From: Candidatus Bathyarchaeota archaeon A05DMB-3 | GTDB taxonomy: Archaea > Thermoproteota > Bathyarchaeia > Bathyarchaeales > Bathycorpusculaceae | NCBI GenBank assembly: GCA_019685555.1 | Contig: JABFQN010000005.1 | Location: 1 to 64,000 of the forward strand | Length of the DNA: 64,000 nt | Reading direction: 5' to 3' | In this document: positions 7,687 to 16,410 of the stretch, piece by piece | Position numbering within the stretch: the stretch's first letter is position 1 | How the letters are laid out: each line of letters starts with the position of its first letter | Position numbers and translations under genes: made by a program | The notes under the pieces: generated by a model | What the model saw: the letters and a program-made list of their open reading frames with translations, nothing else | Databases searched by the model: none | What the model was told of the DNA's origin: nothing

Positions 7687-7694
7687 TAATAAAG
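7687..7694 (-). promoter_or_regulatory. Candidate TATA box for tRNA-Cys
   Basis: CTTTATTA on the minus strand lies 26-33 bases before the first base of the tRNA, the standard archaeal TATA location. It is adjacent to the stop of the upstream adenylyltransferase gene. Supported by position only. Confidence 0.35.
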
Positions 7695-7697
7695 GTT

Positions 7698-8741
7698 TTA
7701 TTGGGTTAGTCTGAGTTTTTTGGTTATTTCCTTGTAGACTTTTTTGGCTGTTTCTTCGTCTGTTACGTTTTTTATGAGCATGCGTCCTCCGTTGAACATT
7801 GTTATTTCATATTTTTTGTGGGTGAAGACTATTGCCATTGAGGATTTTATGCGGATTTTGAAGTTTTCTTTTATTTTTGTGTGGATGGCGTCTAGGCTTA
7901 GTTTTGTTGGTTTTTCTGGGTTTATGTTTACTGTGTTTTGTCCGCATAGCCAAACGAGTTTTTCGCGGGTTTTTTGGGTGGTTTTGCCTTGGCATGCTGG
8001 ACAGTTTGGTCTTTTGTGGATTTCTATTGTGGTGAAGTACATGTCGCTGAAGTCGCATATCATTAGTTTGCCCTTTAACGGCGTGCCTATTTCTGCTAGG
8101 AGTTTTATGGCTTCCATGGCTTGCATTGTTCCAATTATTCCAGGGGTTGTGCCGAGTACTCCTCTGACATCGCATGTGAGTAAGTTGCTGTCATCGATGT
8201 TTGGTAAAACGCATTCTAGGCATGGGGTTTCCGGCGGAGCGAAAACTGAGAGGTTGCCTTCGATGCCTATGGCGGCGCCGAAAACATAGGGGATTTTAAG
8301 CTTTGCACATGTACGGTTGATTAGGTAGCGGGTACGCATGTTATCCAAACCGTCGACGACGCAGTTAACATCATTGAGAAGCCTTTCAACGTTGTCTGCG
8401 TTCAAGTTTTCTGGAACAGCTTCAACAGTGATGAAGGGGTTTACTTTCATAAGCCTTTTCGCCGAAACCTCGGCTTTTGGATAGCCTAAATCTTTTGGCA
8501 TGTATAAAACTTGTCTATGAAGGTTTTGCGGTTCAACAGTGTCCTGGTCTATGAGGCGTAAATGCCCTACACCAGCCAGCGCTAGGTAAAGCGAAGAAAC
8601 AGTGCCAAGTCCACCGAGACCGACAACTGCAACTTTTGATTTTGCAAGTTTCTCTTGCCCTTCTAGGCCGAGCTCTTTTAGGACTAGTTGGCGACTGTAG
8701 AATTCGTTGTATAAAATTTGGGTTTTTCGAGTTTTCAACAT
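7698..8741 (-). CDS. ThiF/MoeB/HesA-family E1-like adenylyltransferase with C-terminal extension
   Basis: The 347-residue protein has the full E1-like core: YSRQLVLKELG, the nucleotide loop VVGLGGLGT near residue 40, the Arg of NLHRQ, the catalytic-Cys-like region LLTCDVRGVLGTTPGIIG, and a zinc site with CLEC and CPAC. Such enzymes adenylate the C-terminal Gly-Gly of small ubiquitin-like sulfur carriers (MoaD, ThiS, SAMPs) for molybdopterin, thiamine or tRNA thiolation. After the core, at about residue 250, an extra domain of roughly 95 residues of mixed beta/alpha character replaces the rhodanese domain found in eukaryotic MOCS3; I do not recognise it. It lies 28 bases downstream of the DNA ligase gene. 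The partner is not in the window. Confidence 0.88.
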   Translation of the reverse strand: MLKTRKTQILYNEFYSRQLVLKELGLEGQEKLAKSKVAVVGLGGLGTVSSLYLALAGVGHLRLIDQDTVEPQNLHRQVLYMPKDLGYPKAEVSAKRLMKVNPFITVEAVPENLNADNVERLLNDVNCVVDGLDNMRTRYLINRTCAKLKIPYVFGAAIGIEGNLSVFAPPETPCLECVLPNIDDSNLLTCDVRGVLGTTPGIIGTMQAMEAIKLLAEIGTPLKGKLMICDFSDMYFTTIEIHKRPNCPACQGKTTQKTREKLVWLCGQNTVNINPEKPTKLSLDAIHTKIKENFKIRIKSSMAIVFTHKKYEITMFNGGRMLIKNVTDEETAKKVYKEITKKLRLTQ

Positions 8742-8769
8742 TTAACCAGCCTTCCACAAAGCTTGCACA

Positions 8770-10473
8770 CTATTTGCTGTTTCTTAGACTTATATTACCC
8801 TTTTTCAAAAACTGCTTTTCGTATATTTCTCTGACTCTCTGTATGGTATCAGCCTCTTCTGGTGTTTTGTCTTCCCTTATGCGGGTTATCCTTGCAAACC
8901 GCAATGCCATGCCGCACTTGTATTTTGGACTTTTTTGAATCTCGTTGTAGGCCACTTCGACCACTATTTTTGGAATTACAAAAATTCGCCTATGCTCCTC
9001 TTTTACGGCTAATTCTTTGAGATGCTTTGTCATTTCGGTGATTTCCGCGTCGGTTAAACCTTTGAAAGTCTTGCCCACGATTAAAAATTCACCTGTTTCC
9101 GCATCCCGCGCCGCCAAGTAATAGTCTGAAAGCCATTCGCGTCTCCGCCCATAACCGTACTCTGCTGCAACAATTACAAGGTCTAGGGGCTCAAGGATGG
9201 GCTTTATCTTAAGCCAGCGTTTTCCACGAATTCCAGGAACATATTCGCTGTCAAGTTTCTTCGCGATAAGTCCTTCATGTCCGGAATCTGTGGCTTCCTT
9301 AAGAAAATGCTCCGCCTCTTCGACGCTGTTTGTGATAATCTGCTTTGTCAGCGGTATTTCCCCAGAGTTTTCAGCTAGCATCTGCCTCCGCTGAAGATAT
9401 GGAAGCATTATTAGGCTTTCTCCGTTAAGGTAGAGGATGTCAAAAAGGTAAAGGTTTACAGGGATTGTTTCGGCAATGGCTTCTATTGCGTGAACTCTTT
9501 TAAATCTTCGCATAAGATGTTGGAAGGGAATCGGATTTCCTTCATTGTCGACGGCTATGACTTCGCCTTCTAAAATTGCTTCTTCCGCCTTCACGTTCTT
9601 CCTAACAGTTTCAGCTATTTCAGGGAGGCTTTCGGTTACGTCGGTTAATCTGCGACTGAAAATCTTAACGTTTTCGCCTTGCTTGTGGATTTGAACTCTG
9701 GCTCCGTCAAGTTTGTGTTCGAAGGCTGCTCTTCCACCGTGCTCTTTTAGAGCTTCAGCCACATCATTAGCCATCTGAGCCAACATAAGCTTGACGGGCC
9801 TAAAAATTTTAAAGCCTACTTTTGAAAGCCCTTCTCTGCCTTCGGTTTTCGCTATTGCCGCCACTGTGCCAATATCGCCTAACACCATACTAGCCCTTTG
9901 AACATCCTTAAGCGGTACTTGGAAAGCCTTAGAAACTGCTTGTTCCATCAATCCCTCGTGGAACCCTGTGCGCATTTCTCCAATAATTATTTTGACTAAG
10001 TATTTAGCCTCAATAGGGGAAGCTAAACTCAGCAAAGTTTCGATTATGCGCTCCTTTTTCTCTCTAGAGCCGTATCCAGCAGTTTGGGCTATTGCTTCGA
10101 AACCTTGCCTAATCTCGTTTATTGTCAAGACTCTTTCAAATAATGGGGCTTGTCTCTTGAGTTTGCTGTTTTCGAAGATCATTTTTGCAGCTGAGCCTAC
10201 ATCTCCAGTCTGGCTGAAAGCTTTTATGAAAAGTTCCCAGTCAACTCCTGTTATGCGCCTAATGATTTCGCTTAGCGTGGCCCAGCTTACCTCTAGGGTT
10301 TGCTGGTTTTGTTTTGGAAGAGCCCTTCCCAAAATCATGGAAACAGCTGGCTCAACATCATCAGTTTCTAAGCTTTTAAGGAAATCAGCCACAAGACTTA
10401 CCATGGGAATTCGTTTTGTCATATTTTCCAATTTTTCGCATAGTTCTGCGAGGGCTTTGAAGGGGGTTGGCAT
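8770..10473 (-). CDS. lig: ATP-dependent DNA ligase, archaeal type
   Basis: The 567-residue protein has the archaeal ligase layout: N-terminal helical DNA-binding domain (to about 220), nucleotidyltransferase domain with motif I EHKLDGARVQIH carrying the adenylated Lys, motif III LYLFDILYLNGE, motif IV EGLIAKKLDS, motif V KRWLKIKP, and a C-terminal OB domain. It seals nicks in replication and repair by forming ligase-AMP, then AMP-DNA. Length and order match Thermococcus and Sulfolobus ligases. Upstream of the E1-like gene on the same strand, probably expressed from its own promoter. Confidence 0.96.
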   Translation of the reverse strand: MPTPFKALAELCEKLENMTKRIPMVSLVADFLKSLETDDVEPAVSMILGRALPKQNQQTLEVSWATLSEIIRRITGVDWELFIKAFSQTGDVGSAAKMIFENSKLKRQAPLFERVLTINEIRQGFEAIAQTAGYGSREKKERIIETLLSLASPIEAKYLVKIIIGEMRTGFHEGLMEQAVSKAFQVPLKDVQRASMVLGDIGTVAAIAKTEGREGLSKVGFKIFRPVKLMLAQMANDVAEALKEHGGRAAFEHKLDGARVQIHKQGENVKIFSRRLTDVTESLPEIAETVRKNVKAEEAILEGEVIAVDNEGNPIPFQHLMRRFKRVHAIEAIAETIPVNLYLFDILYLNGESLIMLPYLQRRQMLAENSGEIPLTKQIITNSVEEAEHFLKEATDSGHEGLIAKKLDSEYVPGIRGKRWLKIKPILEPLDLVIVAAEYGYGRRREWLSDYYLAARDAETGEFLIVGKTFKGLTDAEITEMTKHLKELAVKEEHRRIFVIPKIVVEVAYNEIQKSPKYKCGMALRFARITRIREDKTPEEADTIQRVREIYEKQFLKKGNISLRNSK

Positions 10474-10556
10474 AAACCATCCTTTTTACACTTCTACATC
10501 AAATATTTTGAAGGGTGTTTTAAATAGGTTGCATAAAGAAAAGGGTTTGAGCTGTC

Positions 10557-10931
10557 TTAAAACAATTCTTCCAGCTTTGTTTTTATTTCCTTTATCTTTT
10601 TCTCCAACTCTTCTACTTTCTCATTTTGCGCCAATGCCTTGTAACAGTCCCTTGCATATTCCAGTGCGCTTACTCCAAATCTGTCAAAGCCTTTCTTGAA
10701 GGATAAATCTGCAGACTTTAGGAAGTATTCAACAGCTTTCTCATAGTTTTTAAGCATAAACTCGCATTCACCAGCTTTGAAAAGCGCATAAGTAGCATCA
10801 AAGAAGTTGTTCGCCTTCTGGTAAAGCTCAGACGCTTGCAGAAAATTTTCTTTAGCCTCTTCATACCTGCCCAGTTCATAAAGAGTGTTTCCATTTTTGT
10901 GCAGTTTAACGGGGTCTTCCTTTTCCGCCAT
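10557..10931 (-). CDS. TPR-repeat protein
   Basis: A 124-residue helical protein with about three tetratricopeptide-like repeats: LYELGRYEEAKENFLQASEL, YALFKAGECEFMLKNYEKAV, and SALEYARDCYKALAQNEKVE. The C-terminus is a charged helix (EELEKKIKEIKTKLEEL) likely to form a coiled coil. I prefer ATG 10931 over the upstream GTG at 10952, which would add a short Cys-containing extension. TPR proteins are scaffolds for protein-protein contacts. It lies between DNA ligase and the glycan genes without clear operon links. No specific partner can be inferred. Confidence 0.75.
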   Translation of the reverse strand: MAEKEDPVKLHKNGNTLYELGRYEEAKENFLQASELYQKANNFFDATYALFKAGECEFMLKNYEKAVEYFLKSADLSFKKGFDRFGVSALEYARDCYKALAQNEKVEELEKKIKEIKTKLEELF

Positions 10932-10991
10932 GACAATCAACTCGCATGCCACTTACAATGGTTTGAAGATGCAATTTAGGTTTTCCCTATT

Positions 10992-12071
10992 TTAATGTTT
11001 AACTTTTGAACTGATAGTCTTCCAAGAAGTTTTCTGTTCAACAGGTTTCAACAATCGATGCATTCCACCAGCCACAAACGCCAAAGACCTCAAAATATCT
11101 ATAAAGGGATAAACTAGAACTCGCAGATACTTTCCGTCTCGCATCTTAAATGTTCGATAAGCGTACAATGCCATAAGCCCCAATAACGGGAAAAATAAGA
11201 GCCCAAATGATGTGGTAAGAAATGCTGTTGACTGGGTAAACACTGTGTAGATGATTAAAGATAAAATTGCGAAAAACCACAGGGCAAAACCTGTTAAGCT
11301 TAACAGAACCCATTTCGATAACATGCTATTGACTCCCTTAACTTTTGGGACTAAACCGCCTCCCTGTCCATAACGGAAAGTCTGCTTTAAAAGCTCTAAA
11401 AGGGTTGAACGATGTTTATGTTTCACCGAAATTTCAGGTGTGAGAAGTATTTTGTATCCCTTCTCGCAAACCCTTTCGGCAAACTCAAGCTCATCAAAGC
11501 CGTATTCGAACCTTTCATCAAAAAAGCCTGTTTTTTCCACGGCTTCCCTTTTCACGGCAAGGTTGCATCCAACTGGATAATAAATCGGGGAACTTATTTT
11601 CTCTATTACCGCCTTCTTCTTAAATATCCTCATCACTGGGATTATGCTTTCATCCGCATACCTTGCCAGAAAATCGTCGTTATACCTCAGAATTTGGCCG
11701 CCCACACATCCCACTTGAGGGTCTTGAAGGTTTTCAACCATTTTTTTAACCCAATCCCTTGGAATGACACAGTCGTGGTCTGTGAAGGCTATAATTTCGC
11801 CTGTGCTGTTCTTTATGCCTGTGTTTCTTGCTGCATTAACCCCAGGTTTTTCCTCTGTTAGAAGTTTGACCGGATAGTGCGACACTATTTCCTTTGTGCC
11901 ATCGGTTGAGTGCCCATCCACAACTATTATTTCAAGTTTATTCCTATCGTAGTCAACCCGCATTAAAGAATCTAGAAGATCTTTTATCTTTGCTGCTCCG
12001 TTTTTAACTGGAACCACTATCGAAACTTTTGGGTAGGCTTTATTTTCCCCTTTCAATTGCCACTCCTTCAA
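10992..12071 (-). CDS. Membrane-anchored family 2 glycosyltransferase
   Basis: The 359-residue protein is a GT-A fold GT2 enzyme: SIVVPVKNGAAKIKDLLDSL at the start, VVDGHSTDGT, the metal-binding ITDHD-type motif FTDHDC near residue 100, and FDERFEYGFDELEFAERV with the acceptor-side acidic residues. Two or three hydrophobic helices at about 240-315 anchor it in the membrane, and a basic C-terminal tail follows. It transfers a sugar from a nucleotide donor to a lipid or glycan acceptor, probably on the cytoplasmic face. Only four bases separate it from the upstream epimerase, so they form an operon; the pair suggests synthesis and use of one sugar nucleotide. Confidence 0.88.
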   Translation of the reverse strand: MKEWQLKGENKAYPKVSIVVPVKNGAAKIKDLLDSLMRVDYDRNKLEIIVVDGHSTDGTKEIVSHYPVKLLTEEKPGVNAARNTGIKNSTGEIIAFTDHDCVIPRDWVKKMVENLQDPQVGCVGGQILRYNDDFLARYADESIIPVMRIFKKKAVIEKISSPIYYPVGCNLAVKREAVEKTGFFDERFEYGFDELEFAERVCEKGYKILLTPEISVKHKHRSTLLELLKQTFRYGQGGGLVPKVKGVNSMLSKWVLLSLTGFALWFFAILSLIIYTVFTQSTAFLTTSFGLLFFPLLGLMALYAYRTFKMRDGKYLRVLVYPFIDILRSLAFVAGGMHRLLKPVEQKTSWKTISSKVKH

Positions 12072-12075
12072 ACTT

Positions 12076-13041
12076 TTACTCGTTTTTCAAGATTTCCTCC
12101 GCGGCCTTTTCAACCGATTGACGACTATTTAATCTAGGCTTCCATCCTAATTTTTTTAGTTTATTAATGCTTAAAAGCATAAATTTTACGTCTCCCTTCC
12201 ATCCCCTTCCTCCATCAACACCGCCGGTAAATGTATATTGAACATTGTTTAATCCCATTTTTCCGCGGACGATATCTGCTATTTCTTTAACAGTTACTTG
12301 GTCTTCTGAACCAACGTTATAAATTTCCACTTTTTCATGGTTAAGATTTGTGCCCATTAACATTGCGTTTATACAGTCTTCAACGTGTAAATATGATTTT
12401 GTTTGGGTTCCGTCGCCTAGTATTTCGAGTTTTCTGGGGTTTTCCCTTAATTTTTTTATGAAGTCGTAGATTACCCCGTGGCGTGCTCTTGAACCCACTA
12501 TGTTTGCAAGTCTGTAGATCAATGCTTTAAACCCGTAGGTGTAGGCATAGCTGGTTATTAGGGCTTCTGAGGCAAGTTTTGAGGCGCCATAAACAGAGAT
12601 GGGCTTGAGGGGGGAATAGTTTTCAGGTGTTGGAATTTCCTCTGCATCACCGTAAACAGCTGACGACGAAGCAAAAATTAAGGTTTTAACTTCGCCCACC
12701 TTGCGGATTGCCTCGAGCAGATTAAAGGTTGCGAGGACGTTCTGTTCATAATGAACTTTAGGGTCTGTTGAGCTGATTCTAACTTCTGGGTTTGCAGCTA
12801 AATGAAAAATGGTTTCGCATTCAACGAGAGGTTCTAGGATTTTTTCGTAGAAGAGAAGATCTCCAAACACAAACTTGAAGTTTGGAGCGTTCAGCCATTT
12901 CTTAAGGTTCTCCATTCTCCCGGCGGTGAGGTTATCAAAAACAACCACTTCAACGTGGTTTTCGCAGAGCCTATCCACAAGGTGGCTTCCTATAAACCCA
13001 GCTCCACCAGTTATGAAAACTCTTCCAAGACTTAAAGTCAA
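12076..13041 (-). CDS. NAD-dependent sugar-nucleotide epimerase/dehydratase (GalE-like)
   Basis: This 321-residue extended short-chain dehydrogenase has the Rossmann loop ITGGAGFIGSH near residue 10, an FHLAANPEV segment, the catalytic Ser in FASSSAVYGD near 125, and the YxxxK pair in SVYGASKLASEA near 150. YRLANIVGSRARHGVIYDF and the GDGTQTKSYLHVEDC segment are typical of UDP-glucose 4-epimerase-like enzymes. It probably epimerises a UDP-hexose to feed the glycosyltransferase encoded four bases downstream. The exact sugar (glucose/galactose or N-acetyl forms) cannot be fixed from sequence. Confidence 0.9.
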   Translation of the reverse strand: MTLSLGRVFITGGAGFIGSHLVDRLCENHVEVVVFDNLTAGRMENLKKWLNAPNFKFVFGDLLFYEKILEPLVECETIFHLAANPEVRISSTDPKVHYEQNVLATFNLLEAIRKVGEVKTLIFASSSAVYGDAEEIPTPENYSPLKPISVYGASKLASEALITSYAYTYGFKALIYRLANIVGSRARHGVIYDFIKKLRENPRKLEILGDGTQTKSYLHVEDCINAMLMGTNLNHEKVEIYNVGSEDQVTVKEIADIVRGKMGLNNVQYTFTGGVDGGRGWKGDVKFMLLSINKLKKLGWKPRLNSRQSVEKAAEEILKNE

Positions 13042-13099
13042 AGATGTGTTCTCCCCTTTTAAGATGAGTGTTTCTTAAACGCTGTAATTATAATTCAGT

Positions 13100-14116
13100 T
13101 TATCTGTGTTTTGCTAAAGCAACCCATAAATGATCACATTTAGGACGGGGAAGAACTGTTTCACTGCCATTTTTACGGACAAATAAACGTTTGGTTTGTG
13201 GCTTAAGGAATTCTCCAATTACAAAAGCCTCTATGTTATGCGCTCTTAATTCTTCCACAATTTTTCCAGTTAAACTTTCTTTTGAAGCTATAAGCAGAGC
13301 CCCAGAACTAATCAATTGCAGTGGGTCTATTTTAAAAAAACTGCAAATTTCAAGGGTTTCCTTTGCCACTGAGATTTTCTCTTCAAAAATTTTTACGCCT
13401 AGATTTGAGGCGTCAGCCATTTCGTGGATGCCTCCGAGAATCCCCCCTTCAGTGGGATCGTGCATGGCGTTTACTCCGCCAGTTTCAAAGGCGAGAATAG
13501 CTTCCTTTACGATGCTTATTTTTTCGAAAAACCTCTGCGCCGACCTTAACAGTTCTTCCCGCATTCCCTTTTTAAGCAGCAACCAATAACGTTCAGTTGC
13601 GAGGATAGCTGTGCCTTCAATCCCGGCGGTTTTTGTCAATATAAGTTTGTCACCGGGTTTGGCTCCTCCGGCTGTAACGTATTTTCCCTTTTCGGTTATT
13701 CCCATAGCGCATCCAATAACTATTGGGTTGACAAGTTCCGGGGTTACCTCACAGTGGCCTCCTACAATGGCTATTCCAAGGGCTTTTGAAGCCTTATCCA
13801 TTTGGGAACAGATGGTTTTCACTGTTTGTTTATCAGAGTCTTCTGATAGGAGAATACATGAAGAAAACAATGTGGGTTTAACCCCGAAAGTTGCTATGTC
13901 GTTGGCGTTGACGTTGACGGCAAGCCACCCTATTCGCTCAACCGCTCCTGTTATCGGGTCCATGGAAACTATTAGGGATTTATCGCCAATGTCTATTATG
14001 GCGCCATCAAAGCCGGCAGATGGCCCTAGAACAACTTCGCGGCGTTTCGCGCCTAGATTCTTGAAGACAACCTCTTTCAAAATTTCAACGGGAATTTTTC
14101 CCGGTGGCAGCCTCAA
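13100..14116 (-). CDS. AIR synthase-related (HypE/ThiL/PurM-fold) ATP-binding protein
   Basis: The 338-residue protein has the PurM-superfamily layout: Gly- and Asp-rich GFDGAIIDIGD near residue 35, SMDPITGAVERIGWLAVNVNANDIATFGVKP near 50-80 (signature split here for reference), GGHCEVTP near 125, and MHDPTEGGILGGIHEMAD near 218. These match HypE-like proteins that bind ATP at a dimer interface. It lacks the C-terminal PRxC needed for HypE chemistry; the true hypE is at 33502. It follows the ECF S component by 25 bases on the same strand, suggesting a vitamin or cofactor role such as phosphorylation of a salvaged compound. That link is inference. Confidence 0.8.
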   Translation of the reverse strand: MRLPPGKIPVEILKEVVFKNLGAKRREVVLGPSAGFDGAIIDIGDKSLIVSMDPITGAVERIGWLAVNVNANDIATFGVKPTLFSSCILLSEDSDKQTVKTICSQMDKASKALGIAIVGGHCEVTPELVNPIVIGCAMGITEKGKYVTAGGAKPGDKLILTKTAGIEGTAILATERYWLLLKKGMREELLRSAQRFFEKISIVKEAILAFETGGVNAMHDPTEGGILGGIHEMADASNLGVKIFEEKISVAKETLEICSFFKIDPLQLISSGALLIASKESLTGKIVEELRAHNIEAFVIGEFLKPQTKRLFVRKNGSETVLPRPKCDHLWVALAKHR

Positions 14117-14141
14117 TTTTTATCCCTCAGTTCTTAAGCGG

Positions 14142-14900
14142 TTAAAGTCGGCTTTCAAGTAGTTGTGGTAATGCTCGCTTAATAACCCTCACTATGGGTG
14201 TTGCCACTATTAACCCAATAGTCATTTGCCCAATGTTTATGGGAACCTCAGCGAGTGCGAAAACTCCGAGAAAAAGCTGTTCGTAAATGAAATAGCCAAA
14301 AACCATCCACAACCCTCCGAAAATGCATGAAATGATTGCAAAGCCAAATTCAGCTTCAGAAACAAAGGCAAGAACCGTCACCAATAGAACAGCGAGCGCT
14401 CCTACTCCAAACCAAAACTCCACTGGAATAAAAACTGTTGATGTAGGATTTTCTGCGGAAACTATGCCGGAGTAGAGTTCGACAATGCCGCTGTAGTAAA
14501 GGAAACCTATAAGGCTGACAAGCATTCCGATGAGTACTCCTATTTCGATGGTGAATATTCTCCATTCACGTTTAGTATAAGCCTTAACAAAGGCTTGTCC
14601 CTTTTGGCTTAGAAAGCCTACAATAAGCCCCTCCAAGGCTTTAATTATAAGCGTTGCAGGTGCATAATAGTAATAGCCAAGAAATACGTCTGCAAACATG
14701 GAGCCAACACCTCCTGCGAAGGCTCCTACCAATGGACCGAAAAGTAGAGCCGCCGTGTAAACCATTGTTTCCCCAATGTTAAAGAAGCCTTTAGTGCTGG
14801 GCACGTAAACTGTGAAGCTTATTGTTGCTATACAAACGAGAGCTGTGAAAACGCCCATTATGCTTAACTGTTTTGTTAAGCTTAACATTTTCAGGGACAT
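14142..14900 (-). CDS. ECF transporter S component (substrate-binding membrane protein)
   Basis: The 252-residue integral membrane protein has about six or seven hydrophobic helices. The N-terminal region reads FNIGETMVYTAALLFGPLVG, then GGVGSMFADVFLGYYYY and TLIIKALEGLIVGFLS, the signature of energy-coupling-factor S components that take up vitamins and trace nutrients. A hydrophilic loop near residue 105-120 and a second half with an insertion make it longer than the 180-200 residues of typical RibU-like S components. EcfA and EcfT are not encoded nearby, so it would share a group II ECF module. Substrate unknown; the neighbours hint at a cofactor or its precursor. Confidence 0.85.
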   Translation of the reverse strand: MSLKMLSLTKQLSIMGVFTALVCIATISFTVYVPSTKGFFNIGETMVYTAALLFGPLVGAFAGGVGSMFADVFLGYYYYAPATLIIKALEGLIVGFLSQKGQAFVKAYTKREWRIFTIEIGVLIGMLVSLIGFLYYSGIVELYSGIVSAENPTSTVFIPVEFWFGVGALAVLLVTVLAFVSEAEFGFAIISCIFGGLWMVFGYFIYEQLFLGVFALAEVPINIGQMTIGLIVATPIVRVIKRALPQLLESRL

Positions 14901-14973
14901 TTTGGGCAGCCTCGGTAAGAATAGTATAGTTATAACTTAACTATTTTAATTTATTGCAACGAAAAGGTGGAAA

Positions 14974-16377
14974 CTATAGTAAAAGTTTTAGGTCGTCGAA
15001 GGCTCTTAGGACTTTTTCTCCGCGCTTGGTTATTTTGAAAAATTTTCTCCCCTCTCCTTCATAACTTGTGACAAGCCCGTTCTTTGAAAGTTCGTTTAAG
15101 TGCTGGTAAATTGCTGCTCTGGTCATGGTTTTTCCAAGTTTTTTCCACAACTCATAGCCATAAGCATCTTTTTCACTTAAGATTCGCAATATTTTCTCTT
15201 TTGTGCTCAGTTCTAAGCCGACAGCTGCTGTTTTTCTTTTCTTTGTTAATGCTTGTAGAACATCTGTTGATTTAAGTCCGCTTCCAGTTATTAAACAAAC
15301 AATTTTATCTGTCTCGTCGATTATTCCTTGATTCACAAGTTTTTTGATGGCTGCATATGTTGCTGCGCTCGCTGGTTCCGCGAAAATCCCCTCAAATCGC
15401 GCTATCTCCCGCTCCGCTGAAAAAATTTCTTCGTCAGAAACTGATACTGCCAAACCCTTTGATTCTTTGATGGCGTTGAGTGCCAAGCTTCCGTAGGAAG
15501 GATTTTTAACCAATATTGCAAGAGCATGCGTTGAAGGTTTCGCCTTTAAAACTGGTTTCTCCGCGTTTCGTATATATGCGTTAACTATTGGTGCACATCC
15601 TTCAGCTTGAACGCCAACCATTTTAGGAAGCGCATCAATCTTGCCGATTTTTTCAAGTTCTTTAAAACCTTTCCAGACGGCGTATAATGTCCCGCCACTT
15701 CCCATGGAAACTGTGAACCATTCTGGAACGCCTATTTGCTCAAAAACTTCGTAGGCTATGGTTTTTAATGCTTCTATTGCCAGAGGGTTCAGCTCCACTG
15801 AACCTTGATACCAGCCAGTTTCCTTTGCCACTTCCTCGGCTCTTTCCAAAGATTCGTCAACTATTTCTCCATATTCTTCAATTACCGCGTCGTAGATGAG
15901 CATTTGAGCAAGCTTTCCAACATCCACGTTTTTGGGAACTACAGCGTGGCAGAAAAGCCCCAATTTCGCACAGTAAGCAGACAAAGAAGCCCCAAGATTT
16001 CCGTTTGTGGCGCAGATAACCGATTTATACCCCAAGTCGACGGCGTTGGAAATCAATAGTGCTGCACATCTATCTCTAAAAGAGTTGGTGGGGTTGCGGG
16101 TTTCATCCTTAAAGTAAACATCGCGCATTCCAACAGTCTTGGCTAGTCTTTTCGCTTTATGAAGCGGAGTCCCACCTTCCCCCAAAGAGACAAAATTTTT
16201 GACTCTTGGCATAAAATGCTTATAACGCCAAAAGGAAAAACGTCCGATAAACTTAGCAGTCTTAAGCCTCTCAATGTCATATTTGAACTCTAATGGGCAT
16301 CCGCAATTTCCACAAACACGCTGCGGTGAAGAACCTTTAAACTTTGAACCACAAGCACTGCATTCTAAAAACGCCAT
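14974..16377 (-). CDS. Threonine synthase-like PLP-fold protein without the catalytic Lys, fused to a winged helix
   Basis: Residues 1-30 form a zinc ribbon (CSACGS, CGNCGC) as in archaeal threonine synthases. Residues 60-385 are a fold-type-II PLP domain: SLGEGGTPLH, KDETRNPTNSFRDR near 90-103, CATNGNLGASLSAY, the phosphate-binding MGSGGTL near 227, and the C-terminal TGSGLKS. The PLP-binding Lys of the SFKDR motif is Arg101 (codon AGA at 16077-16075). Residues 390-467 are a PadR-like winged helix: DAYGYELWKKLG, AIYQHLNELSKNGLV and GRKFFKITKRG. The PLP site looks otherwise intact, so it may bind a ligand and regulate transcription rather than make threonine. A one-base sequence error (AAA to AGA) would be the dull alternative. 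Confidence 0.8.
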   Translation of the reverse strand: MAFLECSACGSKFKGSSPQRVCGNCGCPLEFKYDIERLKTAKFIGRFSFWRYKHFMPRVKNFVSLGEGGTPLHKAKRLAKTVGMRDVYFKDETRNPTNSFRDRCAALLISNAVDLGYKSVICATNGNLGASLSAYCAKLGLFCHAVVPKNVDVGKLAQMLIYDAVIEEYGEIVDESLERAEEVAKETGWYQGSVELNPLAIEALKTIAYEVFEQIGVPEWFTVSMGSGGTLYAVWKGFKELEKIGKIDALPKMVGVQAEGCAPIVNAYIRNAEKPVLKAKPSTHALAILVKNPSYGSLALNAIKESKGLAVSVSDEEIFSAEREIARFEGIFAEPASAATYAAIKKLVNQGIIDETDKIVCLITGSGLKSTDVLQALTKKRKTAAVGLELSTKEKILRILSEKDAYGYELWKKLGKTMTRAAIYQHLNELSKNGLVTSYEGEGRKFFKITKRGEKVLRAFDDLKLLL

Positions 16378-16410
16378 TCACTTGACTCCTCAAATCTTCC
16401 TATAGAATTA

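Noticed and set aside
13100-14116. A second HypE or selenophosphate synthetase
   Set aside because: It lacks the C-terminal PRxC of HypE and the catalytic Sec/Cys-Lys N-terminal loop of SelD.
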